In this document: piece after piece, positions 17,945-25,883 of the stretch
Numbering within the stretch: position 1 is the stretch's first letter
Layout of the letters: each line of letters begins with the position of its first letter
Assembly (NCBI RefSeq): GCF_937871615.1
Contig: NZ_CALMPA010000046.1
Coordinates: 1 to 64,000, forward strand
Origin: an uncultured Sphingomonas sp.
GTDB taxonomy: Bacteria > Pseudomonadota > Alphaproteobacteria > Sphingomonadales > Sphingomonadaceae
Length of the DNA: 64,000 nucleotides
Reading direction: 5' to 3'
Program-made: the position numbers and the translations under genes
The notes under the pieces: model-generated
What the model saw: the letters and a program-made list of their open reading frames with translations, nothing else
Database searches by the model: none
Told to the model about the DNA's origin: nothing

Positions 17945-18225
17945 ACGCCACCCACCATGTCCATATCTACACGGTCATCCGGGTGAAAGTCGCCGTGGAA
18001 GCTGGCGATCAGCACGACGCCCTGAAGAGAGCCGATCAGGTGTTCAGCGCGCAAGGCTTTCCCGTCCGCCTCGTTCCCGTCGGTGAGCATATCCTCGATG
18101 CCGAACCGGCTGACGAAGTGATCGGCTATCTGGTCGATGAGGTAGACGATCCCGAGTTCCTCCGTTCCACCGCTTATGATGTGGAATTTCAACCTTGCAT
18201 TCCCGGAAAGGCCGCCTCGCAATAG
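17941..18225 (+). CDS. Hypothetical small protein, coupled to upstream gene
   Basis: 94 residues starting inside the previous stop. The pattern VIRVKVAVEAGDQHDALKRA resembles the short beta-strand plus helix modules of plasmid-encoded proteins of unknown function. No signal peptide. Unnamed family. Confidence 0.65.
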   Translation: MNATHHVHIYTVIRVKVAVEAGDQHDALKRADQVFSAQGFPVRLVPVGEHILDAEPADEVIGYLVDEVDDPEFLRSTAYDVEFQPCIPGKAASQ

Positions 18226-18282
18226 GCTCCGGCGGCGCGGAACGCCCTGAGGCCACGGCCGCGATATGGAAGCTGTCAGCCC

Positions 18283-18305
18283 GGAGGGGAGGGAGTGGGG
18301 ATGGG
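18283..18305 (+). repeat. G-rich leader repeat, copy C
   Basis: GGAGGGGAGGGAGTGGGG then ATGGG, starting 66 bp before the start codon at 18349. Confidence 0.7.
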
Positions 18306-18348
18306 TGCGGAAGCGAACGGTTCGCTGCCCCGCGTGGAGATCCATCCC

Positions 18349-18879
18349 ATGGCCAACACATACCTGCAAACTGCGTTCGACATTCACATCACTCCCGATG
18401 AAGCCGCGCTTCTCGCGGAATGTTTCGAGGTCGCGGACGAGATCGATTGCGGCATCCCTGGCGAGGAGTTGGACGCGGCGAGAGCCTATTATGACGAACG
18501 AAGCGCGGCTTTTCGCGCGGCCTTCCCGATCCGCACCGACGAGAACGATCCTTTCGCCGCCTTCCTCGATCTTTGGGACGATCCCGAATTCCCCCAGTTC
18601 GACGCGGACCTGTCGATCCGGACTGCCGATGACGGTCCGGGCGCTGTCGCGTTGATCAGCGGCCACCAGGTCGACGTGCGCGCGGTAGCGAACCTGATCC
18701 AGAAGACTTGCCCATCGGCCCTGCCGTTCGGCTTCGAATGGGCGTGCTATTGCGACCGCCTGCGGCCCGGAGAGCATGGCGGTGGCTATTTCGTCGTCAC
18801 CGGCACCGACATCATCGGCGGTTCGACCGGCTGGCTGATGAGCGAGGCGTTGCAATCGCCGGACACGAGGCAGCCCTAA
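18349..18879 (+). CDS. Hypothetical protein
   Basis: 176 residues, ATG 18349 after GGAGATCC. Acidic and soluble; two halves: helical 10-75 (ITPDEAALLAECFEVADEID, ARAYYDERSAAFRAAF) and a C-terminal alpha/beta part with GFEWACYCDRL and GGGYFVVTG. The second half recalls small immunity-type or DUF5983-like folds but I cannot assign it. The PP-loop ATPase gene follows after 30 bp, so the two may be one transcript. Confidence 0.68.
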   Translation: MANTYLQTAFDIHITPDEAALLAECFEVADEIDCGIPGEELDAARAYYDERSAAFRAAFPIRTDENDPFAAFLDLWDDPEFPQFDADLSIRTADDGPGAVALISGHQVDVRAVANLIQKTCPSALPFGFEWACYCDRLRPGEHGGGYFVVTGTDIIGGSTGWLMSEALQSPDTRQP

Positions 18880-18909
18880 ACGCTTCTCGCCCCTGAACGG
18901 GAAATCATC

Positions 18910-20037
18910 ATGTCCACCCTGATGCCGGGCGCGTTCAATCGCGCTCTTCCGGCGCTGGCGATCGACGCCCGCGTCCGCGATGCGCTCGCCCATGGCGCGT
19001 GGGTCGCCTTCAATCTCTCCGGCGGCAAGGACAGCGGCGCGTCCGCCCATGCGGTGAGCGGCCTGCTCGACCGCATGGGCCACCCCCGCGACCGCCGCAT
19101 CGCCGTCCATGCCGATCTTGGCCGCGCCGAATGGGAGACGACACCCGCGACCGTGGAAGCCATCGCCGCCCATATCGGCGTGCCGCTAATCGTAGTGCGC
19201 CGCGGCGCGGGCGACATGGTGGCGCGCTGGGAGCAAAGGTTCGCAAACGGCAAGACGCGCTACGAAGCGCTCGAAACCTATAATCTGATCGGTCCCTGGT
19301 CGTCCTCGTCGCTCCGCTTCTGCACCTCGGAATTGAAGGCGCAGGTCATCGGTCCTGAGCTCGCGCGGCGTCTGCGCGGGCAGACGATCATCTCGGTGAT
19401 CGGCATCCGTCGCGACGAGAGCCGACGGCGGCGCAACACCCCGGTCTCGAAGGTCGATTCCCGGTTCGCCAAACCCGGCAACCGCCACGGCACGCGCATG
19501 ATGCTCTGGCATCCACTGGTCGATTGGGCGGCCGACAGCGTGTTCGCCTGCCACGCGCGGGGCGGGGTTCCGCTGCACGAGGCCTATCATGTCCATGGCG
19601 CGACACGGCTGAGTTGCCGGTTCTGCGTGCTGGCCTCGCTACACGACCTCACCGCGTCCGTGCGTGCGCCAGCCAATCTCGATCACTATCTTCATCTGGT
19701 CGGCATGGAAGCGGTTTCGACCTTCTCCTTCCAACCGGCCCGTTGGCTCGCCGATGTTGCGCCCGACGCGCTACCGTCCGAACTTGGCGCCGCCATCGAC
19801 CTGGCAAAACGCGATGCAAGCGAGCGTCGCGCGTTGGAAGCATCGATGCCGCCGGACCTGCGGTTTGTGAAGGGATGGCCGCCGCGCATCCCTACCTTGG
19901 CGGAAGCGGCCGTGATCGCAGATGCGCGCGCGCCGATCCTCGCGCGCCATGGACTTCGCGCCCTCTACCCCAACGCCGCCGCCGTCCGCGACCGCTTCGC
20001 CGAGTTGGTCGCGCTCAAGCGGGCGCGCCGCGCCTGA
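18910..20037 (+). CDS. PAPS-reductase/DndC-like PP-loop ATPase
   Basis: 375 residues. The PP-loop LSGGKDSG (36-43) is near the N-terminus, followed by SSSLRFCTSELKAQ, SVIGIRRDESRRR and a CRFC pair. These are marks of N-type ATP pyrophosphatases related to phosphoadenosine-phosphosulfate reductase and to DndC of DNA phosphorothioation. Such enzymes adenylate or reduce sulfur-bearing or nucleic-acid substrates; the plasmid branch has no known substrate. No cysteine desulfurase or DndDE partner is visible, so classical phosphorothioation is unlikely from this window alone. A second, very different PP-loop gene lies at 29762. Confidence 0.8.
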   Translation: MSTLMPGAFNRALPALAIDARVRDALAHGAWVAFNLSGGKDSGASAHAVSGLLDRMGHPRDRRIAVHADLGRAEWETTPATVEAIAAHIGVPLIVVRRGAGDMVARWEQRFANGKTRYEALETYNLIGPWSSSSLRFCTSELKAQVIGPELARRLRGQTIISVIGIRRDESRRRRNTPVSKVDSRFAKPGNRHGTRMMLWHPLVDWAADSVFACHARGGVPLHEAYHVHGATRLSCRFCVLASLHDLTASVRAPANLDHYLHLVGMEAVSTFSFQPARWLADVAPDALPSELGAAIDLAKRDASERRALEASMPPDLRFVKGWPPRIPTLAEAAVIADARAPILARHGLRALYPNAAAVRDRFAELVALKRARRA

Positions 20038-20085
20038 CGGGCGCGAGCCCTCGCTTTCCTCCTCCAGCCGCGAAGGATCATCCCG

Positions 20086-20781
20086 ATGACGAACACCACC
20101 AGATCGGATCATCTGGCGCTCCTCGAGCGGGTACGCGCCGCGCTCGAAACCTACATGCCGAACAACGACGAAATGCACGCGCTGCTGGCAGAGTTCGGCG
20201 CCGGTATCGCCGCGATCGGCAAGACCGCCGTGCCGTGGCCCATCTTCCTCCATATGGCGCAGATCACGCATGGCGGCGGTATCCTGATGCTCGCGGCGAT
20301 CGACCATCGCAGCCTGCTCGCACAGGTCGCGGACTTCTGCCGGGGCCAGTGGGGCGAGATCAACGACCCGCGCGATCCGGCCACGCTCGATGATGCAACG
20401 GCGACGCGGGACTATTTCAATCGCCATCCCGAAGTCCGCCTCCAATCGCGCAAGCTGCGCGTCGATCCCGTCACCGGCATCGATCGCGAGGAACTGGAAT
20501 ATGGCGTCTATGTGGTGCTGTCGAACAGCCACATCACCGAGGCAACCGCATGCCTGCTCGACGAATGGGCGCAGACCGATCCGATGCAGCGTCCGCTCAG
20601 CGTCGCCGACAACCATTATGGCTGGTTCGTATCGGCCAATCCGGTGGCCCCCGCCGACCAGGACAAGCTTCCCGCCGATCTCGCCGCCGCGCTGACCTTC
20701 GCCCGCGATCAGGGCTGCACCTATCTGCTGCTCGACCGGGATGCGGGCACCACCGGCCATCTCCCCGAAAGCGAATGGTGA
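20086..20781 (+). CDS. DUF5983-containing protein
   Basis: 231 residues. The C-terminal 90 residues match the DUF5983 pattern: VLSNSHITEATACLLDEW, HYGWFVSAN, then ARDQGCTYLLLDRDA and LPESEW. The N-terminal 140 residues are a helical region of unknown type. DUF5983 is frequent on mobile islands beside anti-restriction and toxin genes, with unknown function. It lies 48 bp after the PP-loop gene on the same strand. Confidence 0.72.
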   Translation: MTNTTRSDHLALLERVRAALETYMPNNDEMHALLAEFGAGIAAIGKTAVPWPIFLHMAQITHGGGILMLAAIDHRSLLAQVADFCRGQWGEINDPRDPATLDDATATRDYFNRHPEVRLQSRKLRVDPVTGIDREELEYGVYVVLSNSHITEATACLLDEWAQTDPMQRPLSVADNHYGWFVSANPVAPADQDKLPADLAAALTFARDQGCTYLLLDRDAGTTGHLPESEW

Positions 20782-20790
20782 TCGCTGCAG

Positions 20791-20819
20791 GGAGGGGAGG
20801 GAGTGGGGAGTGGGGCGGG
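20791..20819 (+). repeat. G-rich leader repeat, copy D
   Basis: GGAGGGGAGGGAGTGGGG followed by AGTGGGGCGGG, starting 9 bp after the DUF5983 stop and 64 bp before the next start codon. Copies C and D share the longest identical core. Confidence 0.75.
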
Positions 20820-20854
20820 CGTTGGATTGCGCCCAGATCTCAGGAGCATCGCCC

Positions 20855-21502
20855 ATGTCCTATGATGTCGTCTTCCGGTTCCAACAGGCGCTCGACCCGT
20901 CCGCGCTGACCACCCTTGCCAACTGCCTCCATGGCCTCACCACCGCCATCGAGGATTGCCGCAACGCCGGCAAACCCCATGACAGCGATCCCGCCGTGAT
21001 CCTGCTGGCGCGCCATCTCGGCGCCTTTGCCGCGACGATCGGCGGCCCGGACGTGTTGCTCCGTCGCCAGTGCATGGACGCCGTCGCCGATCTTCGCAGC
21101 AAGCCCGCGCTGATCCCGCTCGCGCACAAGGGCGTCGCTTATGATGCCCATGCCAAGAAGGTCTTCCTGAGCGAGGGCCGCAAGGCGCTGCGCCGTCTCG
21201 CCGACGCGCTCGGCCTGGCCGATGAGAGCTACGACATCCGCGTCAATCGCGGCGGCATCGCCGTCAGCGGCGAAATCACGCTGCACGGCGAGGACATCTA
21301 TGTCGAACTGAGCCTCGGCTGTTTCGGCCGGGGCCGCGAAGTTCTGTATCGCCGCGTGCAGGGACGCCGCGATTATTGCGGGGACCGCAATCACTTCACG
21401 GGGGTCGAGGACCTGCTGAAACCCGATCGGTTCGCCGCCCAGCTCCGTCGCGAACTTCATCTTCCCCAACCCGACACCGTGCCGGCCCGGCTGGTCGCCT
21501 GA
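20855..21502 (+). CDS. Hypothetical protein
   Basis: 215 residues; ATG 20855 after AGGAG. Helical N-terminal half (ALTTLANCLHGLTTAIEDC) and a beta-rich middle (YDIRVNRGGIAVSGEITLHG, YVELSLGCFGRGREVLYRRV). C-terminus is a helix (RFAAQLRRELHLP). No recognised domain, signal or membrane segment. It has its own G-rich leader. Confidence 0.68.
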   Translation: MSYDVVFRFQQALDPSALTTLANCLHGLTTAIEDCRNAGKPHDSDPAVILLARHLGAFAATIGGPDVLLRRQCMDAVADLRSKPALIPLAHKGVAYDAHAKKVFLSEGRKALRRLADALGLADESYDIRVNRGGIAVSGEITLHGEDIYVELSLGCFGRGREVLYRRVQGRRDYCGDRNHFTGVEDLLKPDRFAAQLRRELHLPQPDTVPARLVA

Positions 21503-21513
21503 GGAGAACCATC

Positions 21514-21975
21514 ATGGAAATCGTCGTGACCCGTTCCCGCATCGCGGGGACGTTGCCTTTCTATGAATATCGCGCGCTTGTTCCCGTCGAAGACGTGGCG
21601 ATCGAGCGTCGGGCAAGAACCTGCGTCGTCCGGGCGCCCAAGGTCGCCGGTTCGGTTCCGTGCCTTCGGATAGCCGCCGTCATAGCGCCCGACCGCTTCT
21701 TCTCGCCGAACGATGCTGGCCGCTGTCGGCTGGCCGCTCATATCGGCACGGTTGCCAAACGGATCGAGACGCTGATCGTGCGGAACGTATTCCCGGAAAT
21801 GACCGCCGATACCTTGCGGCCGGTGATCCCGGTCGAGCACGACCCCGGAGACGCGTGCGTCTGGACCGATATCGACGACCTCGCCGGTTCCTACGATCGG
21901 TTCGCGCCTGAGTGCGACCTGCTCATGGCTTTCGACTTCGGCCTGCGACAGGATTTCGAATGCCGAGCAGCCTGA
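21514..21975 (+). CDS. Hypothetical protein
   Basis: 153 residues; ATG 21514 is preceded by GAGGAG and lies 11 bp after the previous stop, so the two are one operon. Compact alpha/beta sequence without known motifs (MEIVVTRSRIAGTLPFYEYR, VVRAPKVAGSVPCLRIAAVI). Function unknown. Confidence 0.65.
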   Translation: MEIVVTRSRIAGTLPFYEYRALVPVEDVAIERRARTCVVRAPKVAGSVPCLRIAAVIAPDRFFSPNDAGRCRLAAHIGTVAKRIETLIVRNVFPEMTADTLRPVIPVEHDPGDACVWTDIDDLAGSYDRFAPECDLLMAFDFGLRQDFECRAA

Positions 21976-22007
21976 TCCCCGCACCGGATATCACGAAAGG
22001 ACATCCC

Positions 22008-22514
22008 ATGGATGACTCCACCCATAGCTTTGCGCTCGAGACCGCCGCCTGTCTCTGGGAAGTGGTTCTCGACCTTCGCGATCGCCCCGTAACCGATCCA
22101 GACGCTCTTGCGCTGGCGACGGCGATCGACGCCGCCTTCAAGGCCGTCGGGGCTGCGGAGATGCGGCTGACCGTCATCGGCTGGACCGGTGCGGTCGATG
22201 CCGCCTGGACGGCCGTTCGGGACAACTATGATCGATGCTTCGACTGGGACTTCGTACCCGAATGGATCGTCGCCAACATCGACTGGTCGGACCCCGGTCG
22301 ACCGACGATCAGGCCGCCGGATACCGGAGGGGAGGAAGGGGGAGATGGGGGCGGTGTTGAGACCGCGTCGTTTCCGGAGGATCCCATGAAATACCCTGCC
22401 ACTATCCAGACCAGTGTGGGTCAGTCGATCATCGGCAAGGTCGGCCGCCTGTTCAACGGCACCGCCACCGACGTGCTCAACTTATGTGGAATTACGAGTC
22501 ACGCGTTTTCTTGA
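22008..22514 (+). CDS. Hypothetical protein reading through into the GHKL gene start
   Basis: The ATG at 22008 opens an unrecognised acidic protein (LETAACLWEVVLDLRD, CFDWDFVPEWIVANIDW) whose natural end should lie near 22320. No stop is present: the frame runs through G-rich copy E (as GGEEGGDGGG) and continues in frame through the GHKL gene start at 22386 until a stop at 22512 inside the inserted element. The 168-residue product is thus a fusion of this gene, a translated leader, 32 GHKL residues and element sequence. A lost stop codon is the simplest reading. Confidence 0.55.
   Translation: MDDSTHSFALETAACLWEVVLDLRDRPVTDPDALALATAIDAAFKAVGAAEMRLTVIGWTGAVDAAWTAVRDNYDRCFDWDFVPEWIVANIDWSDPGRPTIRPPDTGGEEGGDGGGVETASFPEDPMKYPATIQTSVGQSIIGKVGRLFNGTATDVLNLCGITSHAFS
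22326..22353 (+). repeat. G-rich leader repeat, copy E
   Basis: GGAGGGGAGGAAGGGGGAG then ATGGGGGCGG, starting 60 bp before the GHKL start codon at 22386; also read as protein by the upstream open frame. Confidence 0.7.
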
Positions 22515-24743
22515 GGATTTCTGGACCTTTTGCCGCAGCTCGGCCGGGGTCGGACCGGACGGGGTCGGTTCGCCATCGAGACGCGCCAGCAGGCGATCAA
22601 TAGCAGCTTGATCTCCATCGGCGGCTCGCTGCTCTTCTGCAGTGACAGGGATGGTCTTCAGGAAGTGATCGACGTTGTCCTTTGCTTCCAGAAGCTGCCC
22701 GCGCGACGATGCCTTCGGAATGTAGAAGTCGCACCGTGCGCATGCCATCCGATGCGGGCATCTGTCGAAGAACTCGAAGCTGCACCAACCATGCCCGAGA
22801 TCATAGTGAAGCCAGGGGACACCCTCCTGCGGATTTTTCATTTGATCGCGATCTATCAAGACCTTGACGACCCGAGAGTTGCGTTCAAAATACCCCGCAT
22901 CGGTGTATGCCTTTGCCAGCCTTGTCGGCGTGATCTTTACATAATGCTGTGTCGAATGCGGCGATCTATGGCCAAGCCACTCCTGAAGTTCCGAGAGCGT
23001 CATCGGTTCTTCGCTGTTGAACAGTTGGCTGGCAATGGTGGCGCGTGCGCGATGACTGGTGAGTTTCCCCCGAACATCATGATCGGGAATGCCGGCCTTG
23101 CCACACAGAATTGGTATCAATCGGACATTTATGAAGCTGTCGGCCATCGGAATGGCTCGAAACTGAAACAGAAATTGGACAAGGTCTCCAGTCTTGGGAT
23201 CAGGGTATGCCGGTTGGACGGGGCGTATGGCCTGCCAGGCTTCAACCGCTTCACCAACTGCAGGGTCAACAGGCTTGGTGTAGCAGGCTCCGGTTTTGTG
23301 GTCGGGGACGTCGAGCAAACAGATCGGCGCGCGCGCGTCGGCATCCACGGACTGCCAGCGGATACAACCAAGTCGCAGTCGACGGATCTCGTTGTTTCTC
23401 AGCGCGGCGAACAGCCACACGACAGCTATGGCACGTATATACTCCACGTCGAAAAGAAGGCCGCTGCTGTTGGCGCGAGGGACATCTGACTTCTCGAGGT
23501 TCAGGCCGGCCCACAGCAGACGCGCCCACAGGTCATCGGCAATCACTCGGGGCTTGGGACCAAGTTTGGCGCGGATACTTTGCGGTATCGCAAAACTGCG
23601 GCCCGGATCAAAGGACCGCTCGATCCAACCCCATTCCTGACAATCGTAGAAAAAGCCACGGACCTGGCAAATCAAGCCTGCGATCGTCGTCGCTTTCACC
23701 GCTTCGCCTGCCCGTGGATGCGGCGCTGCGGGCGCCACATATTGACCGACGCGCAATTTGGCCATCGCCGAGATGAATTCCGCCGCAATGCTGCGTGTCC
23801 ACTGTGCTGGCGATACGATTTCCGGATGATGGGCAGCCAGCCACCGCCCAACCTTGTAGAGTGTGGTCCGATGGCCTCTACGGGTTTCGATAGTTGTCGT
23901 TTGCGTCCAGCGCTCGATCCAGCGGCACCATTCGTCTGCCACGCCGATGTGCATGCTTTCTATCTGTTTCGTTCTCGGCGGAGCGCGATCGAGCGGCTGT
24001 TCAAGGATGCCCTGATTGGCCAAGACTTTGGAGATGGCGTAATAGTAACGCCTTTCGACGTTTGATCCTTCGGCTCGATAAGATTCCAGAATCTCCGCAT
24101 TCAGATCTTCGAGGCGCGGGCTTCGATTCACGAGCAGAACCGATGATACGAACAACTTCATGTATTTTGGATCTATTCGATAGCCCCACCGGATGAGAGG
24201 TGTCGTAAGCCGCTCAATCGCGGATGCTACCGACGCGCTACCAAAAACTCGGTTTGCCAATGATTTCCTGTGTGTTGACGCCAACGTCGAATAGCCGGTG
24301 AACCAGTTGTGCAGATAGGCGACCGCGGCGATGTCCACACGGACACCAGTAGATACTCTCCTTTTATTCCGGTCGAAGAAATCGTGGGTTGTGCGGCCTA
24401 ACACCGTTGCCCAATGCTGCTCTTGCCAAGCCCAATATGTGCGGTTCAACAGCAGGCATTCTCTCAGAAACACCATCATTGCGTCGTTTGGGTTCGCAGC
24501 CTCCGATCCGATGATGCCAAGTGCGTCTTCGATCGGCTTTATCAGGCGTAGAAGCCGCTCACGCTCTTGCGCGCGATGTTCAAAGCGGCTCCATTGGCCC
24601 GGCACGCGCTTTTTGAGCCACGCTTGAATGGCTGAACGCTCTCCCGCGGAGAGCTTCGGCGATCGATCATATTCGGCCGTTGCGAGTGGATTCTGCCAAT
24701 GTCTCGTAGCGAGCTGAGGATCGTTCACTGTCTGCGGGTTCAT
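22482..24743 (-). CDS. Large tyrosine recombinase, TnpB-like
   Basis: 753 residues from the ATG at 24743, which overlaps the tnpA-like stop (ATGA). Long unique N-terminal half; the catalytic domain (about 370-620) has AALRNNEIRRLRLG, SHRARATIASQL, LGHRSPHSTQHYV with the expected Arg, HxxR, His and Tyr. A cysteine cluster near 680 (CPHRMACARCDFYIP) is typical of Tn554 TnpB. It should act with the upstream recombinase in strand exchange. Its final 24 codons lie in the left inverted repeat and the TAA stop is the element terminus. Confidence 0.85.
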   Translation of the reverse strand: MNPQTVNDPQLATRHWQNPLATAEYDRSPKLSAGERSAIQAWLKKRVPGQWSRFEHRAQERERLLRLIKPIEDALGIIGSEAANPNDAMMVFLRECLLLNRTYWAWQEQHWATVLGRTTHDFFDRNKRRVSTGVRVDIAAVAYLHNWFTGYSTLASTHRKSLANRVFGSASVASAIERLTTPLIRWGYRIDPKYMKLFVSSVLLVNRSPRLEDLNAEILESYRAEGSNVERRYYYAISKVLANQGILEQPLDRAPPRTKQIESMHIGVADEWCRWIERWTQTTTIETRRGHRTTLYKVGRWLAAHHPEIVSPAQWTRSIAAEFISAMAKLRVGQYVAPAAPHPRAGEAVKATTIAGLICQVRGFFYDCQEWGWIERSFDPGRSFAIPQSIRAKLGPKPRVIADDLWARLLWAGLNLEKSDVPRANSSGLLFDVEYIRAIAVVWLFAALRNNEIRRLRLGCIRWQSVDADARAPICLLDVPDHKTGACYTKPVDPAVGEAVEAWQAIRPVQPAYPDPKTGDLVQFLFQFRAIPMADSFINVRLIPILCGKAGIPDHDVRGKLTSHRARATIASQLFNSEEPMTLSELQEWLGHRSPHSTQHYVKITPTRLAKAYTDAGYFERNSRVVKVLIDRDQMKNPQEGVPWLHYDLGHGWCSFEFFDRCPHRMACARCDFYIPKASSRGQLLEAKDNVDHFLKTIPVTAEEQRAADGDQAAIDRLLARLDGEPTPSGPTPAELRQKVQKSSRKRVTRNST
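22493..22565 (+). repeat. Left 73-bp inverted repeat of the recombinase element
   Basis: Starts TACGAGTCACGCGTTTTCTT and is the exact reverse complement of 25811-25883 over 73 bases. On the - strand this arm encodes the last codons of the large recombinase, whose stop codon is the first three bases of the element. Confidence 0.9.
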
Positions 24744-25804
24744 TGGTCGCGCTCCGGGCTGCTTTCGACCAACATGCGGGTTCGCCATGCGTGGATCTGC
24801 TCCATGGAGCCGGCCAGTTTTCTGGAGAGATCCCTGCCAGAGAGGTGGATATACTGCTGTGTGGATGCGAGGTTCCGGTGTCCGGCGAGCTGCGCGATCT
24901 CATGTATGTCCCAACCTGCGCGAGCCAGATCCGTCAGGCAAAGATGACGCAGTGTGTGGGTCGAAAACTTGTCGAGGTCGGCCGCGATCGCGATGCGCCT
25001 GATCACCTTTGACCAGGTCCACAGCGTGATGGGCTCTCCGTAATTTCGACGTGATTCAGAAAGGAAGAGCCTGCCGCGATCACGGGCCACCCGACGTCGA
25101 TGCTCAAGATAGGCGGCAAACAAAACACCGGCGGTCTCCGAGTAGGGAACGATACGGTCTCTGTTGCTCTTGCTGGTTTCGCCCCGGATCAGGATCAGAC
25201 GATGTGCCGGATCGATGTCGCGCGTCTCAATGGCGCAAAGTTCCTCGCGCCGCAGAGCGGCATCATATGCAATCGCCAGCATGCATCTATTACGGATGGG
25301 CTCATCCTTTGCGCACAGGAGAAACCGATGCCATTCTTCATCCGAAGGAATCCAGGGCAAGCTCTTATGCCGGCGGATCAGACCGCGGTCCCGCTTCGGA
25401 CTAAAGGGCCTGTTTGGGACAAACCGACCACGTCCCACGGGATTATTGGTTCGAACCCCTTCTTCAACCAGGTAATCGAAGAATAGCCGAATGGCCGTAA
25501 GCCGCTGATGCAACGTGGCGCTGGAAAGGCCGGATGTAGATTGCGCTGCGTCCCGTACTGACTTCCTGGCGCCTGGAAGCGTCCGCAGGTGAGCTACATA
25601 ACTGGCAATGTTGGGCCGGGTTGCAGCGCTTGCTGCGACATCGTTCGCCTCGCACCATCGTAGAAACTGCTCGAGGCCGCGACCGTAGGCCTCCACGGTA
25701 TTGGAGGCCAAACCAAGCATGTGCTGAATATCGAGCCACTCTTTCCCATTCACGTGGCGAGAGGTGAGGGGGAAAAGTTGCCATCGGATATTCACGGCAG
25801 TCAT
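24740..25804 (-). CDS. Tyrosine recombinase/integrase, TnpA-like
   Basis: 354 residues. N-terminal SAM-like DNA-binding domain (about 20-125, NTVEAYGRGLEQFLRWCE), catalytic domain with R185 (ALRREEL), HTLRH (283-287), H309 (AGHRNLASTQQYIH) and nucleophile Y318; all catalytic residues are present. The ATG at 25804 is taken because the longer frame would start by TTG inside the right inverted repeat. First gene of the two-gene operon; its promoter must lie in or beside that repeat. Confidence 0.85.
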   Translation of the reverse strand: MTAVNIRWQLFPLTSRHVNGKEWLDIQHMLGLASNTVEAYGRGLEQFLRWCEANDVAASAATRPNIASYVAHLRTLPGARKSVRDAAQSTSGLSSATLHQRLTAIRLFFDYLVEEGVRTNNPVGRGRFVPNRPFSPKRDRGLIRRHKSLPWIPSDEEWHRFLLCAKDEPIRNRCMLAIAYDAALRREELCAIETRDIDPAHRLILIRGETSKSNRDRIVPYSETAGVLFAAYLEHRRRVARDRGRLFLSESRRNYGEPITLWTWSKVIRRIAIAADLDKFSTHTLRHLCLTDLARAGWDIHEIAQLAGHRNLASTQQYIHLSGRDLSRKLAGSMEQIHAWRTRMLVESSPERDQ

Positions 25805-25810
25805 GTGAGC

Positions 25811-25883
25811 ACCCCGTCCGGTCCGACCCCGGCCGAGCTGCGGCAAAAGGTCCAGAAATCCTCAAGAAAACGCGTGACTCGTA
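25811..25883 (-). repeat. Right 73-bp inverted repeat of the recombinase element
   Basis: Perfect inverted copy of 22493-22565, starting 7 bp before the tnpA-like start codon. On this side 27 bp that have no counterpart at the left end separate the repeat from the terminal 12-mer. Confidence 0.9.
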
